This document shows positions 17,906 to 26,920 of a DNA stretch of 64,000 nt, one piece after another. Position 1 is the first letter of the stretch. Each line of letters begins with the position of its first letter. Position numbers and translations under genes: made by a program. The stretch comes from Undibacterium umbellatum (lineage in GTDB: Bacteria; Pseudomonadota; Gammaproteobacteria; Burkholderiales; Burkholderiaceae_D), in the NCBI RefSeq assembly GCF_014284125.1, contig NZ_JACOFX010000020.1, positions 24,487 to 88,486 on the forward strand. Reading direction: 5' to 3'. Under the pieces are notes generated by a model. It was not told where the DNA came from, ran no database searches, and saw only the letters and a program-made list of their open reading frames with translations.

Positions 17906-17988
17906 AAAACAAAAAGCCCCGCTGCTTTACAGTAGCGGGGCCAGATCAACTCTAACAAATCAAATTCTTTAGGACGCAAAACGCCCTG
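17906..17988 (-). ncRNA. Predicted short leader RNA 1 (about 80 nt)
   Basis: It starts about seven bases past the -10 box of the promoter at 17995-18023 and ends at a perfect intrinsic terminator: GCCCCGCT pairs with AGCGGGGC, then TTTTTGTTTT on the minus strand. The first about 20 bases resemble those of RNAs 2 and 3; the rest differs. It is the copy nearest the terminase genes. No start codon with a ribosome site lies within it. By analogy with lambda-type late promoters it may be a leader that is read through when an antiterminator acts. Confidence 0.45.
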
Positions 17989-17994
17989 AGTAGA

Positions 17995-18023
17995 ACTATA
18001 TACTGATTATTTAATCAGTGCAA
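17995..18023 (-). promoter_or_regulatory. Promoter with palindromic operator, copy 1
   Basis: On the minus strand TTGCAC, a 17-base spacer and TATAGT form a good sigma-70 promoter. Most of the spacer is taken up by an inverted repeat, ACTGATTA and TAATCAGT around two bases (18002-18019), an expected binding site for a phage regulator. Confidence 0.7.
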
Positions 18024-18101
18024 ATTTTTCTTAAGCTCCAACATTGACAGGGAAATTCCCTGAAAATACGGCGCAGAAGATTATAAAAAATCCTGAAGGT
18101 C

Positions 18102-18191
18102 AAAACCAAAAACCCCACTTTTTACAAAGCAGGGCTCGTGGTTTTTATCTGAGGGATACTACAACTTGGCAACAGGACGCAGCTCGCCCTG
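18102..18191 (-). ncRNA. Predicted short leader RNA 2 (about 90 nt)
   Basis: Runs from the promoter at 18198-18226 to an intrinsic terminator, a stem with CCC/GGG and GCTTT/AAAAG pairs followed by TTTTTGGTTTT on the minus strand. Its sequence is nearly the same as RNA 3 (core TAGTATCCCTCAGATAAAAA), showing that the RNA itself, not only its promoter, is kept. Confidence 0.45.
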
Positions 18192-18197
18192 AACAAC

Positions 18198-18226
18198 ACT
18201 ATATACTGATTATTTAATCAGTGCAA
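18198..18226 (-). promoter_or_regulatory. Promoter with palindromic operator, copy 2
   Basis: TTGCAC, 17 bases, TATAGT on the minus strand, with the same 18-base inverted repeat at 18205-18222 as in copy 1. Confidence 0.7.
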
Positions 18227-18335
18227 ATTTTTCTTATTACAGCCTAACACATAAACGCGGCAAGAAAACAACATCTGAATTCGACCCAACGAAAGTTTTA
18301 ATAAATAAAAATAATCAATAAAAACAAGGCGTTAA

Positions 18336-18424
18336 AAACCAAAAACCCTACTTTTTTCAAAGCAGGGTCCGTGGTTTTTATCTGAGGGATACTACAGCTT
18401 GGCAACAAGGCGCAACTCGCCCTG
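18336..18424 (-). ncRNA. Predicted short leader RNA 3 (about 89 nt)
   Basis: Runs from the promoter at 18431-18459 to a hairpin (18346-18367) followed by a T-rich run on the minus strand. It is close in sequence to RNA 2, with changes scattered through both stem and loop. Confidence 0.45.
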
Positions 18425-18430
18425 AACAAC

Positions 18431-18459
18431 ACTATACACTGATTATTTAATCAGTACAA
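18431..18459 (-). promoter_or_regulatory. Promoter with palindromic operator, copy 3
   Basis: TTGTAC, 17 bases, TATAGT on the minus strand; the inverted repeat at 18438-18455 is identical to the other two copies. Confidence 0.68.
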
Positions 18460-18470
18460 ATTTTTCTTAA

Positions 18471-18853
18471 CACAGTGTTTCGTATGAGAATCACAAGAAA
18501 AAACAGCGTAGATAGCGGCAGACAGCTGCGCCGGCAAGCCTGTGTATTAGCAAAGAAATAGGCGCGCAAATTCCACAAGATCAATATAGACACAAGGGCT
18601 TGCTTTCAGTCATATAATTATCCAAAGCAAATTTTTGGCTAAGAGGCCGTTCGAGATCTGTAGCGAGCGGGCATCAGCGGGGCCTGGGGAACAAGAACGC
18701 AGCACAAAAAGCGGAGTGTACTCACGTGCATGAGCATTTTGAGCAGCAAATGATTCCGCGTAGACTCCGGTTGCGCACGCGCAGTAAGATCGTGAACTGG
18801 TTCCAAGATCGCAAACAGGTTCTAAAAGTGTTCACTATGGGGAGCCAGGTATC
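18471..18853. other. Non-coding gap between prophage and chromosomal kinase
   Basis: No gene is visible. It holds GC-rich palindromic stretches (around 18660-18700 and 18765-18785) and an imperfect 18-base direct repeat, AAGATCGTGAACTGGTTC at 18786-18803 and AAGATCGCAAACAGGTTC at 18805-18822, close to the kinase start. The prophage boundary probably lies here, but no attachment site can be named without the left end. Confidence 0.4.
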
Positions 18854-21800
18854 TTGCCCGTATCATCCTTGAACAATGCCGACGCTCTGGTCGTAAGGAA
18901 TCTGCAACTTGCTTTCGTCTATATCCTGTTTGGACGTATCGCCTTGTTGCTGGCAATTCCTCCCGGCTATGCCATAGCCGTATTCCCTCCGGCAGGCATT
19001 GCCGTCATCGCCGTACTGACCGGAGGTTATCGCCTCTTGCCGGGTGTGGCCCTGGGTTCATGCCTGTTCAATCTGTGGATAGGCTGGGAAGGCCAAGGGC
19101 AACTCACGGTAGCTACAATCGCTCTTGCCCTGCTTGTTGCCACCGGTGCCCTGTTGCAAGCCGTGGTCAGCACCTATCTCATCAAAAGCCTTGTTGGCTA
19201 CCCGGCTGCACTGGATACTGAGCGCCATGTTGCCCTCTTCCTCCTACTGGCCGGTCCGGTTGGTTGCCTGATCAATGCAAGTATTGGAATTTTTTCCCTG
19301 TTCACCCTGGGGTTACTGCCAGTGACTGACATGTTTGGCAACTGGCTTACTTGGTGGATAGGTGACATCCTTGGTGTCCTGATCGTCGCACCATTGGTCA
19401 TGATACTGATAGGACAACCTCGTACTATCTGGAAATCCCGTCGCCTTAATGTAGGCGTACCTTTGCTATTGACCTTATCCGTCGTTGTTTCCATCTTCCT
19501 CTACGTGCGCGAATCTGAAGTAGAAAGGCAAACAAAAGAGTTCGAAACCGAAGCCAGCCGAATGGTGCAAGCCATACAGCATAGATTCGATTTCCAAAGC
19601 GAATTCCTGTGGAATATGGAACGGTTTTTTACCAGCTCCGAACATGTCTCGCGGGAAGATTTCGGCAGCTTCGTCAGCAAGGTACTGCAAAGAGAAAGCA
19701 CCATCATCGCTGTCGATTGGGCGCCCGTGGTGATGCATGGCGACAGACCCGCCCATGAAGCCAAAGTCAAAAAAGAAACTCACATTGCATCCGGCATCAA
19801 AGAGAGCCTGGACAACATTAATTTCCGGTCTGCAACAGAACGCCCGTTTTATCTGCCCATAGAATATGTCGAACCATATGCAGTCAACCAGGCCGCTATG
19901 GGATTTGACCTCTACTCTGAAGCTGGCAGAAAAGCTGCCATAGAAAAAGCGCGTGACACCGGTCAGTTGATTGCCACTTCACCACTCAACGTTATCAGGA
20001 CGGACAGATCAAAAAGTGGCACTGGTAGTCTGATTATTGTTCCTGTCTACTCACGTAACAGCTCAGTGTCAACAATAGAACAAAGGCGCGCTGCTTTTCG
20101 TGGCGTCGTCCTCAGCGTATTGCACATAGATGAACTAGTCAGGCAGGTTTTTTCTGAAGAAACACGCGCCCAGGTCCTGTTCCGCTTGCGTGACCTCAAT
20201 AGCCCCGCTGACAAGAGCGAAATCTACAACACCCTGGGCCAGTATCCCACAACAACCCGATTCCACAGTAGCATCCTGCTCGGCGACCACCAGTTTGAAT
20301 TCACCGCCCGCCCCTCGCCTGTATATTGGCAACTGCATCGTTCATTGTCTGCCTGGGCCACCCTGATAGGCGGCTTATTCTTTACCAGCCTCATCAGCGT
20401 GTATTTACTGGTCGTCAGCGGCAATGCCTTTCATATCGAACACAAAGTCAGACAGCGTACGCTGGAACTGCAAGCCAGCAAAGAAGAATTGATACGCAGT
20501 GGCCTGCTACTGCAAACCGTCATGGAAGGCACAGAATCCTACATCCATGTACGCGATCTTGATGGCCGCTACCTTTACATCAACAAGGAATACGAAACCG
20601 TCTTCCAGATGAAGCGTGAACAACTGATAGGCAAAACCATAGAAGATGTTTTTCCCCCAGATCTAGCGAGGAAGTACCGCAGTGCAGAACAAACCGTCAT
20701 CGCCACCAAGACCGCCTTGCGCACTGAAGCCATGGTGCAGCAAAAAGATGGCATGCATACTTACCTCGTCGTGCGTTCCCCCCTGATCAATGCCAATGGT
20801 GAAGTCTTTGGGGCTTGCGGTGTCGGCACCGACATCACACAGCGCAAGCGGGATGAAATTGTCCAGTATGAAAACCTCATGTTGCTGCAAGCGGTCATGG
20901 ATAGCACCGCATCGGCTGTCTGCTTGCGCGACAAGAATGGCTACTACCTCTACGCCAACAAAGAATACGACAAGCTCTTCAAGCCCGCCAATATCGCCAG
21001 CCTGATCGGCACAAGCGTCTTTTATGTCTTTTCCAGAGACAAGGCAGAGCAATACATGCGCATGTCTGCTGAAGTCATCCAGACCGGGACCATACGCCGC
21101 ACAGAAATCTCCCTAACAATCGAAGGGATCGACACCACCCACATCCTCATGCTCACGCCCTTGCGCAATGAATCGGGCGAAATTTACGGTATCTGCACTG
21201 TCGGCACAGATATCAGCCAGCGCAAGAAATCCGAAGAAGCCATCCTTGCCCTCAATGCTCAACTGGCGGCCACCACCGCCCTGCAAAACGCCATACTTGA
21301 CAGCGCCAACTTCTCCATCATCGCCACCGACACCACTGGCCTCATACAAGTCTGGAGCAAGGGCGCAGAACTCATGCTGGGTTACTCTGCAACAGAAATG
21401 ATAGGCGTGCAAACACCAGTCTGTCTGCATGACATGGCTGAGCTGACTAACCGGGCCGCAAAACTCAGCCAGGAATTTGATATACAGGTAAGTGCCGGCT
21501 TCGGAGTCTTTGCCTTGCGTGCATTGCGGGGCATGGCTGATGAGAGTGAATGGACATATAAACGTAAGGATGGCAGCCACCTGCCCGTCATGCTCTCAGT
21601 GACCGCACTGAAGGACAGCAAAGGTGATATATCCGGCTTCCTCAACATCGCCTACGACATCACCGAGCGCAAAAAAGTCGAAATCATGAAAAACGAATTC
21701 ATTTCCACCGTTTCCCATGAATTACGCACCCCACTGACCTCCATACGCGGCGCACTGGGTTTGCTGATGGGCGGTGCGCTAGGAAAGATGCCTGACAGTG

Positions 21801-22381
21801 CCGAAAAAATCCTCGACATCGCCACCAAAAATTGCCAGCGCCTGGTCAGGATGATCAACGACATCCTCGACGTAGAAAAAATAGAATCAGGCAAGATGGA
21901 ATTCAATTTCGCCCAGGTACATTTGATTCCTGTATTGGAACAGGCCATCGCCGCTACTGCCGCCTACGCAGAACAGCACCAGGTCGGCCTCAGGCTGCAA
22001 ACAGCAATTCAAGGCGAAGATGCCGACATCGTCAGAATAGACACCGACCGCATCACCCAGGTCCTCATCAACCTGCTCTCCAATGCAGCCAAATTCTCAC
22101 CCCACGGTGCCAGTGTTGATGTGCTGCTGACCTCGCAGCCAGGGCAATTGCGCGTCGCCATCATCGACCAGGGCATAGGTATAGCGGATGAATTCCGCGA
22201 TCGCATCTTCCAGAAGTTCGCCCAGGCGATTACTTCTGAGCTCCAAAGAAAAGGCGGTACTGGCCTGGGCCTGAGTATTTCCAAAGCCATCATAGAACAT
22301 CATGGCGGACAAATTGGTTTTATCAGCACCATCGGTAAAGGCAGTGAATTCTTCTTTGTTCTGCCGATAGACAACAAATGA
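18854..22381 (+). CDS. Hybrid-free sensor histidine kinase, MASE1-CHASE-PAS3 (1175 aa)
   Basis: A large inner-membrane sensor kinase. Residues about 15-215 form a multi-helix MASE1 membrane sensor (AIAVFPPAGIAVIAVLTGG), about 225-490 a periplasmic CHASE domain, about 496-525 a last membrane helix, then three PAS domains near 550-665, 675-795 and 810-935. HisKA follows with the phospho-acceptor in FISTVSHELRTPL (His955), then HATPase with NAAKFS, DQGIGI and GGTGLGLSIS. Start is TTG 18854 behind GGAG. No response regulator is adjacent, so its output partner is elsewhere. Its stop lies five bases from the convergent kinase gene. Confidence 0.9.
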   Translation: MPVSSLNNADALVVRNLQLAFVYILFGRIALLLAIPPGYAIAVFPPAGIAVIAVLTGGYRLLPGVALGSCLFNLWIGWEGQGQLTVATIALALLVATGALLQAVVSTYLIKSLVGYPAALDTERHVALFLLLAGPVGCLINASIGIFSLFTLGLLPVTDMFGNWLTWWIGDILGVLIVAPLVMILIGQPRTIWKSRRLNVGVPLLLTLSVVVSIFLYVRESEVERQTKEFETEASRMVQAIQHRFDFQSEFLWNMERFFTSSEHVSREDFGSFVSKVLQRESTIIAVDWAPVVMHGDRPAHEAKVKKETHIASGIKESLDNINFRSATERPFYLPIEYVEPYAVNQAAMGFDLYSEAGRKAAIEKARDTGQLIATSPLNVIRTDRSKSGTGSLIIVPVYSRNSSVSTIEQRRAAFRGVVLSVLHIDELVRQVFSEETRAQVLFRLRDLNSPADKSEIYNTLGQYPTTTRFHSSILLGDHQFEFTARPSPVYWQLHRSLSAWATLIGGLFFTSLISVYLLVVSGNAFHIEHKVRQRTLELQASKEELIRSGLLLQTVMEGTESYIHVRDLDGRYLYINKEYETVFQMKREQLIGKTIEDVFPPDLARKYRSAEQTVIATKTALRTEAMVQQKDGMHTYLVVRSPLINANGEVFGACGVGTDITQRKRDEIVQYENLMLLQAVMDSTASAVCLRDKNGYYLYANKEYDKLFKPANIASLIGTSVFYVFSRDKAEQYMRMSAEVIQTGTIRRTEISLTIEGIDTTHILMLTPLRNESGEIYGICTVGTDISQRKKSEEAILALNAQLAATTALQNAILDSANFSIIATDTTGLIQVWSKGAELMLGYSATEMIGVQTPVCLHDMAELTNRAAKLSQEFDIQVSAGFGVFALRALRGMADESEWTYKRKDGSHLPVMLSVTALKDSKGDISGFLNIAYDITERKKVEIMKNEFISTVSHELRTPLTSIRGALGLLMGGALGKMPDSAEKILDIATKNCQRLVRMINDILDVEKIESGKMEFNFAQVHLIPVLEQAIAATAAYAEQHQVGLRLQTAIQGEDADIVRIDTDRITQVLINLLSNAAKFSPHGASVDVLLTSQPGQLRVAIIDQGIGIADEFRDRIFQKFAQAITSELQRKGGTGLGLSISKAIIEHHGGQIGFISTIGKGSEFFFVLPIDNK

Positions 22382-22386
22382 CTATG

Positions 22387-23991
22387 TCAGCTTCGCGACG
22401 GTGCGATCAAGGGAAGTTTAATCAGAAATTCTGTACCCTTACCAATGACAGATTGCACCGATATGCTACCGCCAAGTACACCATGAACAATATTATAAGA
22501 GATATGCAGACCTAATCCTGATCCCCCCTGTCCCAGTTTGGTGGTAAAGAAAGGGTCGAATATTTTTAAGATATTCTCTTTCGATATTCCGCAGCCGTTA
22601 TCTTGAAAAGAAATAATCAGCTTGCCATCGCTGTCATTATCTGTGCAGGCAACCAGTCTGATCATGCCTTGCTCGCGTCCATCGAAAGCGTGGATCAGTG
22701 CATTGTTAAACAAGTTGACAATGATTTGCGTCAGTGGTCCAGGAAAACTGTCCATGTTAATGTCTGGCTCGACATCAATTTCCAGGCTGATTTTCTTTTG
22801 CTTTAACTGCAATCGCAGTGTCAATTCAAGCTCAAGAAGAATTTTTCTCAAGTTAAAGCTCCTGCGCATCTCACTGGTCTGATCAACTGCGATAGTTTTA
22901 AAGCTGCTGATGAGCTCTGCAGCACGTGAGATATTATTGACCAGCAAGACATCAGCTTCGCTAATTGTCGAAAAGAGACGATCTAAATCGGTTCTTTTCA
23001 GCCTGCCATTTTCATAAGCTTGATGCGCTTCCTTGATTTTATCAGACAGTGTAGTCGTAATAGTCAGCGCATTACCTAGAGGTGTATTGAGCTCATGCGC
23101 TACTCCTGCTACAAGCGATCCCAGGCCAGCCAACTTCTCCGAATAAACAAGTTGGTCTTTTGTGTCCTGAAGATGCTGCAGGTGCTCTTCTTGTAATTTA
23201 TAGGCGTGTGCCAGCTCACTGGTTCGTCGCGCCACACGATCTTCAAGTTGTTGGTTCAACTCTGTTATCTCAGAAATTTTCCTATTGATTTCGTTTGCCA
23301 TGATATTGAAGTGCTGGCTCAGGATTGCCAGTTCATCGCTACCAGATACCTGAATAGAATGAAGATAATCACCAGAGACAATTGCCTGACTCGCCAGGGT
23401 GATTTCCTTGAGACGCCGGGAAATTCTCATACCCAGAAAAAACATAATCGCGAAAACAACAAGTAGAACTGTGCAGCTTCTCACTAGAGAGTTGCGCTGC
23501 TCCTTGACTACCGCATCGACAAGACTCCTGGTCGATAAGCCATACTGCAAATACCCCTCTTCACGTCCGGGCAGCAAAAGTGGATTGCGAATATGAATTT
23601 CAGTGCGTTTTAAAGCTGAGGTTTCAAGTTGATCGAGTGTGTCAGGAGCAGGAATCTCGCGGGGAGATGTAAAGGTGCTCAGCAGGATACGCTTATCATT
23701 GCCACCGATAACAACATAAGTCACGCCATTGTCGACTTGCTCATCAAGCATCTCAGTAAAAAAAATGCTCACTGTCTTCAGGTCACCTTGTCCCAAATAA
23801 GTTGACACCGTCATGTTCAGCAGCTTCGAAGTCTGAGTCACGTTGGCTTTAACATTTTGTATGACCGCAGTGTCCAAAGTACGACTGCCGTCATAAAGCA
23901 CCGCAAGAATCAACAGGGAAAAGGACAAGACGGCAGTGACAGTGAAGTAGCCAAGCAGTGAATTTAAAAAAGAAAGGGCTTTGACTCTCAT
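22387..23991 (-). CDS. HAMP-domain sensor histidine kinase (534 aa)
   Basis: Membrane helices at about residues 14-34 and 170-188 enclose a periplasmic sensing region; a HAMP domain (about 189-242) and a coiled coil lead to an HisKA-like domain with GVAHELNTPLGN (His299), a variant with a long insertion before the ATPase. HATPase motifs NLFNNAL, DNGCGIS and GSGLGLHIS are complete. It is divergent from no gene but shares strand with the porin and phosphate-binding-like genes at 24235-25851, which may be its targets or sensors. No response regulator is in the window. Convergent with the MASE1 kinase. Confidence 0.88.
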   Translation of the reverse strand: MRVKALSFLNSLLGYFTVTAVLSFSLLILAVLYDGSRTLDTAVIQNVKANVTQTSKLLNMTVSTYLGQGDLKTVSIFFTEMLDEQVDNGVTYVVIGGNDKRILLSTFTSPREIPAPDTLDQLETSALKRTEIHIRNPLLLPGREEGYLQYGLSTRSLVDAVVKEQRNSLVRSCTVLLVVFAIMFFLGMRISRRLKEITLASQAIVSGDYLHSIQVSGSDELAILSQHFNIMANEINRKISEITELNQQLEDRVARRTSELAHAYKLQEEHLQHLQDTKDQLVYSEKLAGLGSLVAGVAHELNTPLGNALTITTTLSDKIKEAHQAYENGRLKRTDLDRLFSTISEADVLLVNNISRAAELISSFKTIAVDQTSEMRRSFNLRKILLELELTLRLQLKQKKISLEIDVEPDINMDSFPGPLTQIIVNLFNNALIHAFDGREQGMIRLVACTDNDSDGKLIISFQDNGCGISKENILKIFDPFFTTKLGQGGSGLGLHISYNIVHGVLGGSISVQSVIGKGTEFLIKLPLIAPSRS

Positions 23992-24181
23992 TGAATTTGC
24001 ACAATATTAAGTGCCGGTCGAATATGCGCTTGATACAATTTCAGCCGCCTTCAGACTTTAATAATTTTCGGCCCAGGAGTCAATTGCCCATCCTGTAAGT
24101 GGTGCATATGGTCAATAGCAAGCTTGATTCCCATGATGGACCACTCAAGACCTGACGAACCAGACGCTGGACACTAATACC

Positions 24182-24208
24182 AAATGGACTGCCGTTGGCA
24201 GTCCATTT
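24182..24208 (-). terminator. Strong hairpin after the porin gene
   Basis: AAATGGACTGCC and its exact complement form a 12-base stem with a three-base loop, about 27 bases past the porin stop. The trailing T run is only three bases on either strand, so termination is likely but may be Rho-assisted. Confidence 0.6.
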
Positions 24209-24234
24209 CGCTACTGAAAATTTTCTATGCCCTG

Positions 24235-25395
24235 TCAAAATGTCCCTTGAACAGAAACCGACAATAGCTTGGAATCACCAAAAAATTTATACGGATAACG
24301 AGACTTGTCTTTGGAAATGTCGTACTGCACCTTGAGTGAAGTATTTTTCATAAAATCCCAGCGCAAAGACAACACGTGCGTTTTTCTGGACTCAATCGGC
24401 TCATTCACCGTGGTGTATTGCGAATAAGTGTACATCGGTGTGAGCGAACCATAGTTGTAGCCAACACCGATCAGAGCATACTTATAGACATTATTGATCC
24501 CCAGTGAAGGCTCCACTTGTTCGAACCTGTCGATCTCAGATTTGATCAGCCAGTTTTTGTAGTCCATATTGGCAGAGATGCCCATGATTTTCGTCGGCTG
24601 GTCCTTGACAATATAAGTCGTGCCCAGAGTAGGATCACTTTGAGAAGCTGTTTCATTATGACGCATCATCATTGCACGAAAATCAAAAATGCCATTGTTC
24701 ACCGATATTGATCCACCCAAAATCTTTTTCCATGAATCATCGGTAGGCGTGGTGTAGTAAATTTTCGTGTAATAAGCATTATTTTTTTGAGTGAAACTGC
24801 CTGTCCAAGCAGCTGCAGTCATCGCCCAGCTAGAGTCACCCAACTGCCTGCGGTAGCTGACGTTGGCACCGTTATAAGCATAAATTGGCCAGCCATACAC
24901 GTCTGGCGCAGGGCGTACCCAGGGATAAGCGTAACCTATGTAAAGGTAATCACTGTAGTAATACAAGGGAATACGGAAACGCCCCGCCTGGAAAGTGAAA
25001 TCCGAGTCAACTGATGGCTGCCAGGTGATGTAAGCCCAGTCTACCGTTGGCTTTGAACCTTCGTTAGGATTGAGTGCGCGCGAAACAAATTGCGCCGTCG
25101 CAGAAAGAGTAGGGCTGAATTCTTTTTTGATCTGTATGCCAACTAATGACTCCTGATCAAACTGCCAGCCCTTTTCTTTTTCATAGACCCCAGTATATTC
25201 CCATGCCTGCACGGTACAAGGGCACTTCCATTGCTGGTAAGTCCAGGGGGCAGAACTCCCTTGCGACGAACCACTCAAGACCTTGGCACCTGTCAGGCTA
25301 TAAAATCCGGTCAGCTTTAGCGAACCACTTTCATCCAGATCAATGGCATTGGCCAAAGCGGGTAACAACATCAACGCCAGCAATATTTTTTTCAT
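24235..25395 (-). CDS. Outer-membrane porin-like beta-barrel protein (386 aa)
   Basis: Residues 1-17 are a signal peptide (MKKILLALMLLPALANA). The rest alternates beta strands rich in Tyr and Trp, for example FTFQAGRFRIPLYYYSDY and TGFYSLTG, and ends SVSVQGTF with the terminal Phe needed for outer-membrane insertion. A CPC motif lies near residue 59. Together with the downstream-reading context of a phosphate-binding-like gene 36 bases upstream, it could be a specific channel for an anion or small solute; the substrate is not visible. Confidence 0.7.
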   Translation of the reverse strand: MKKILLALMLLPALANAIDLDESGSLKLTGFYSLTGAKVLSGSSQGSSAPWTYQQWKCPCTVQAWEYTGVYEKEKGWQFDQESLVGIQIKKEFSPTLSATAQFVSRALNPNEGSKPTVDWAYITWQPSVDSDFTFQAGRFRIPLYYYSDYLYIGYAYPWVRPAPDVYGWPIYAYNGANVSYRRQLGDSSWAMTAAAWTGSFTQKNNAYYTKIYYTTPTDDSWKKILGGSISVNNGIFDFRAMMMRHNETASQSDPTLGTTYIVKDQPTKIMGISANMDYKNWLIKSEIDRFEQVEPSLGINNVYKYALIGVGYNYGSLTPMYTYSQYTTVNEPIESRKTHVLSLRWDFMKNTSLKVQYDISKDKSRYPYKFFGDSKLLSVSVQGTF

Positions 25396-25431
25396 CGCAT
25401 ATCTCCTAAATGGCTTATCAGCGCTTCATGT

Positions 25432-25851
25432 TCAAGGAACAATGGCGACCACTTTAACGCTGTCATCGACGGCAGATTTGTCTATGTAACCTATGGCATT
25501 TTGATTTTCACTCACATACTTCTTGACCTCAGCACCTGTCTTGAATTCCTTGGGCGCTTTCGCCTTTCCTGTAAAAAGCAGCTTGGACCAAATAGCCTGA
25601 ACTTGTGCAGGTTCTTTTTCCAATACCTTTTTATAGAAATCGGCGCGTGCTGGTGAGTTTTCCGGCAACTCTACCGGAGAAAAAAGTGTAGAGCCTCCCA
25701 GATAGAATTGTGCGACCTGAGAGAGAAACATCTTTGTGGCTGGATTTTGCGGATGAACGATAATCGCTAACTCCGCCTTTGCTGAAACGCTCGCCAATGA
25801 GAGTAAAAGAGCAAGGACAGCAACCCGCTTATGGAATTTGAAGATCATCAC
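25432..25851 (-). CDS. PstS-like periplasmic phosphate-binding-type protein (139 aa)
   Basis: Signal peptide about residues 1-27 (ending SVSAKA), then a single short lobe of a PBP-like domain: ELAIIVHPQNPATKMFLSQVAQFYLGG, WSKLLFTGKAK and NAIGYIDKSAVDDSVKVV. These features match the short phosphate ABC transporter substrate-binding-like proteins (about 140 residues, half the size of true PstS). It lies in the same orientation as the porin and kinase, without a transporter, so a sensing or accessory role seems more likely than uptake. Confidence 0.72.
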   Translation of the reverse strand: MMIFKFHKRVAVLALLLSLASVSAKAELAIIVHPQNPATKMFLSQVAQFYLGGSTLFSPVELPENSPARADFYKKVLEKEPAQVQAIWSKLLFTGKAKAPKEFKTGAEVKKYVSENQNAIGYIDKSAVDDSVKVVAIVP

Positions 25852-26385
25852 ACTTCCTCCAAGAAGGGCAGCAATAGGAGAAACAATCTATACCCTCGTA
25901 TTGCCGATTCAAAACAGACGCACATGAGATTCTTAAGCTAAAACCAATGAACCAGAATGAAGCATTCCTCGATTTTTCGTTTTACCAAGCAAATTCACTA
26001 TCCATTTCTAAGCCTAGAGTAACATTGTCCAGAGCAGAATTGAGTGAGACAACTCGACTTTCATCAGGCCACTGTTGTATTCCCTTCACAGCGATCGTCG
26101 AAGCTCACTGGACAGATGCACTTCCGACATCAGTCTTGGTATTTGAAAAATCTTCCCAGCAAACGACATTGACAGACACCGATTTCCAGAATGATGTAAA
26201 CACGACATTAGAGCATCGCTCTAACATCCTTGAATCGGTAAACGTGCCAGCAATCCTGATGAAAGAGTATCGACCGCCGATGACCGTTTCATGACATAGA
26301 GCAAGAGGTCGTTACTGCGCTCCCTGGCCGTGGCGCTACCTATGCCAACACCGTCATACAGAAAAGTAATTGCCAATGGCAATGC
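25852..26385. other. About 530 bases without a supported gene
   Basis: Holds the promoter region of the minus-strand binding protein (to about 25930) and then degraded DNA. A plus-strand open frame of 115 codons (25947-26294) has no ribosome site and no recognisable sequence and is probably chance. Confidence 0.4.
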
Positions 26386-26712
26386 TGATTTATCTAAGCG
26401 CACCGCGCTACAGACCAACGCCCAGGAATAGACATCTCCCCCATGAGAGAACTGGCCGACACTGTCAAACAAAACACCGCTGGTGCCGAACATGCCAACA
26501 ACAATGCCCTTTTCGCATCAGCCTTGGCGCAGAAAGGCGGCATTGCCTTCCAGACCATCATGCTCGCCTTGAACTTATCTGTAGGAGCCACTAGCGTTTT
26601 GGAACAAGGCAAAGGCTCTGCCGCCGTTGCGACTCAAATGCACAATCTTGCACAGCGTTTTTCTGACGTTGCGAAAGAAATCAGAGACTTGACAGATTTA
26701 TCGCAATGGCAC
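26386..26712 (+). pseudogene. Remnant of a methyl-accepting chemotaxis protein
   Basis: Translated fragments match the cytoplasmic signalling domain of chemotaxis receptors. DLSKRTALQTNAQE is followed by in-frame stops, then after a frame change come RELADTVKQNTAGAEHANNN and GSAAVATQMHNLAQRFSDVA, AKEIRDL. Expected pieces are DLSxRTEQQAxxLEETAxSMEELTxTVxQN and RxLAQRSAxAAKEI. Two stops and at least one frame change show that it is dead. The sensor half and the tip are missing. Confidence 0.75.
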
Positions 26713-26734
26713 ACCTGCCCACCCCAATGGCCCA

Positions 26735-26920
26735 ATGCTGAACCCTTTGTTGAGAGATTTTACGACTCGGCATAAGCTGATCAGGCCGCATCAGCATTTG
26801 TATGGGCATACGCCTGCCGAAGTCTGGAGAGGTATTAACCCGTACATCACGCCACCTAAATTTGTACATCAGTTTGAGGCTTGAGATGGTTTGTTGCAGG
26901 GATAGCATTAGGCTCAGGAT
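26735..26920 (+). mobile_element. C-terminal fragment of an integrase-core transposase
   Basis: The frame from 26735 reads LIRPHQHLYGHTPAEVW followed by RGINPYITPPK and FEA-stop-DGLLQG, which corresponds to the C-terminal end of DDE transposases of the type ending in HQHLxGxTPAEAW...FEAWDGLL. A TGA replaces the conserved Trp of FEAWDGLL at 26882, and further stops follow. Only the last about 60 codons of the gene remain, fused to the chemotaxis-receptor remnant. Confidence 0.65.

Larger units (their letters stand above)
18101..18469. repeat. Tandem duplication of a 135-bp promoter/leader/terminator unit
   Basis: The segments 18101-18235 and 18334-18469 align along their full length with few differences. 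A third, partial copy at 17979-18033 keeps the promoter, operator and 5' leader. The roughly 100 bases between the copies are AT-rich and not repeated. Confidence 0.85.

Noticed and set aside
17979..18470. CRISPR array
   Set aside because: Only three copies, more than 200 bases apart and 55-135 bases long, with promoter and terminator features instead of short repeats and spacers.
18471..18853. Attachment site or tRNA at the prophage end
   Set aside because: No tRNA fold was found and the left prophage end is outside the window, so no direct-repeat pair can be shown.
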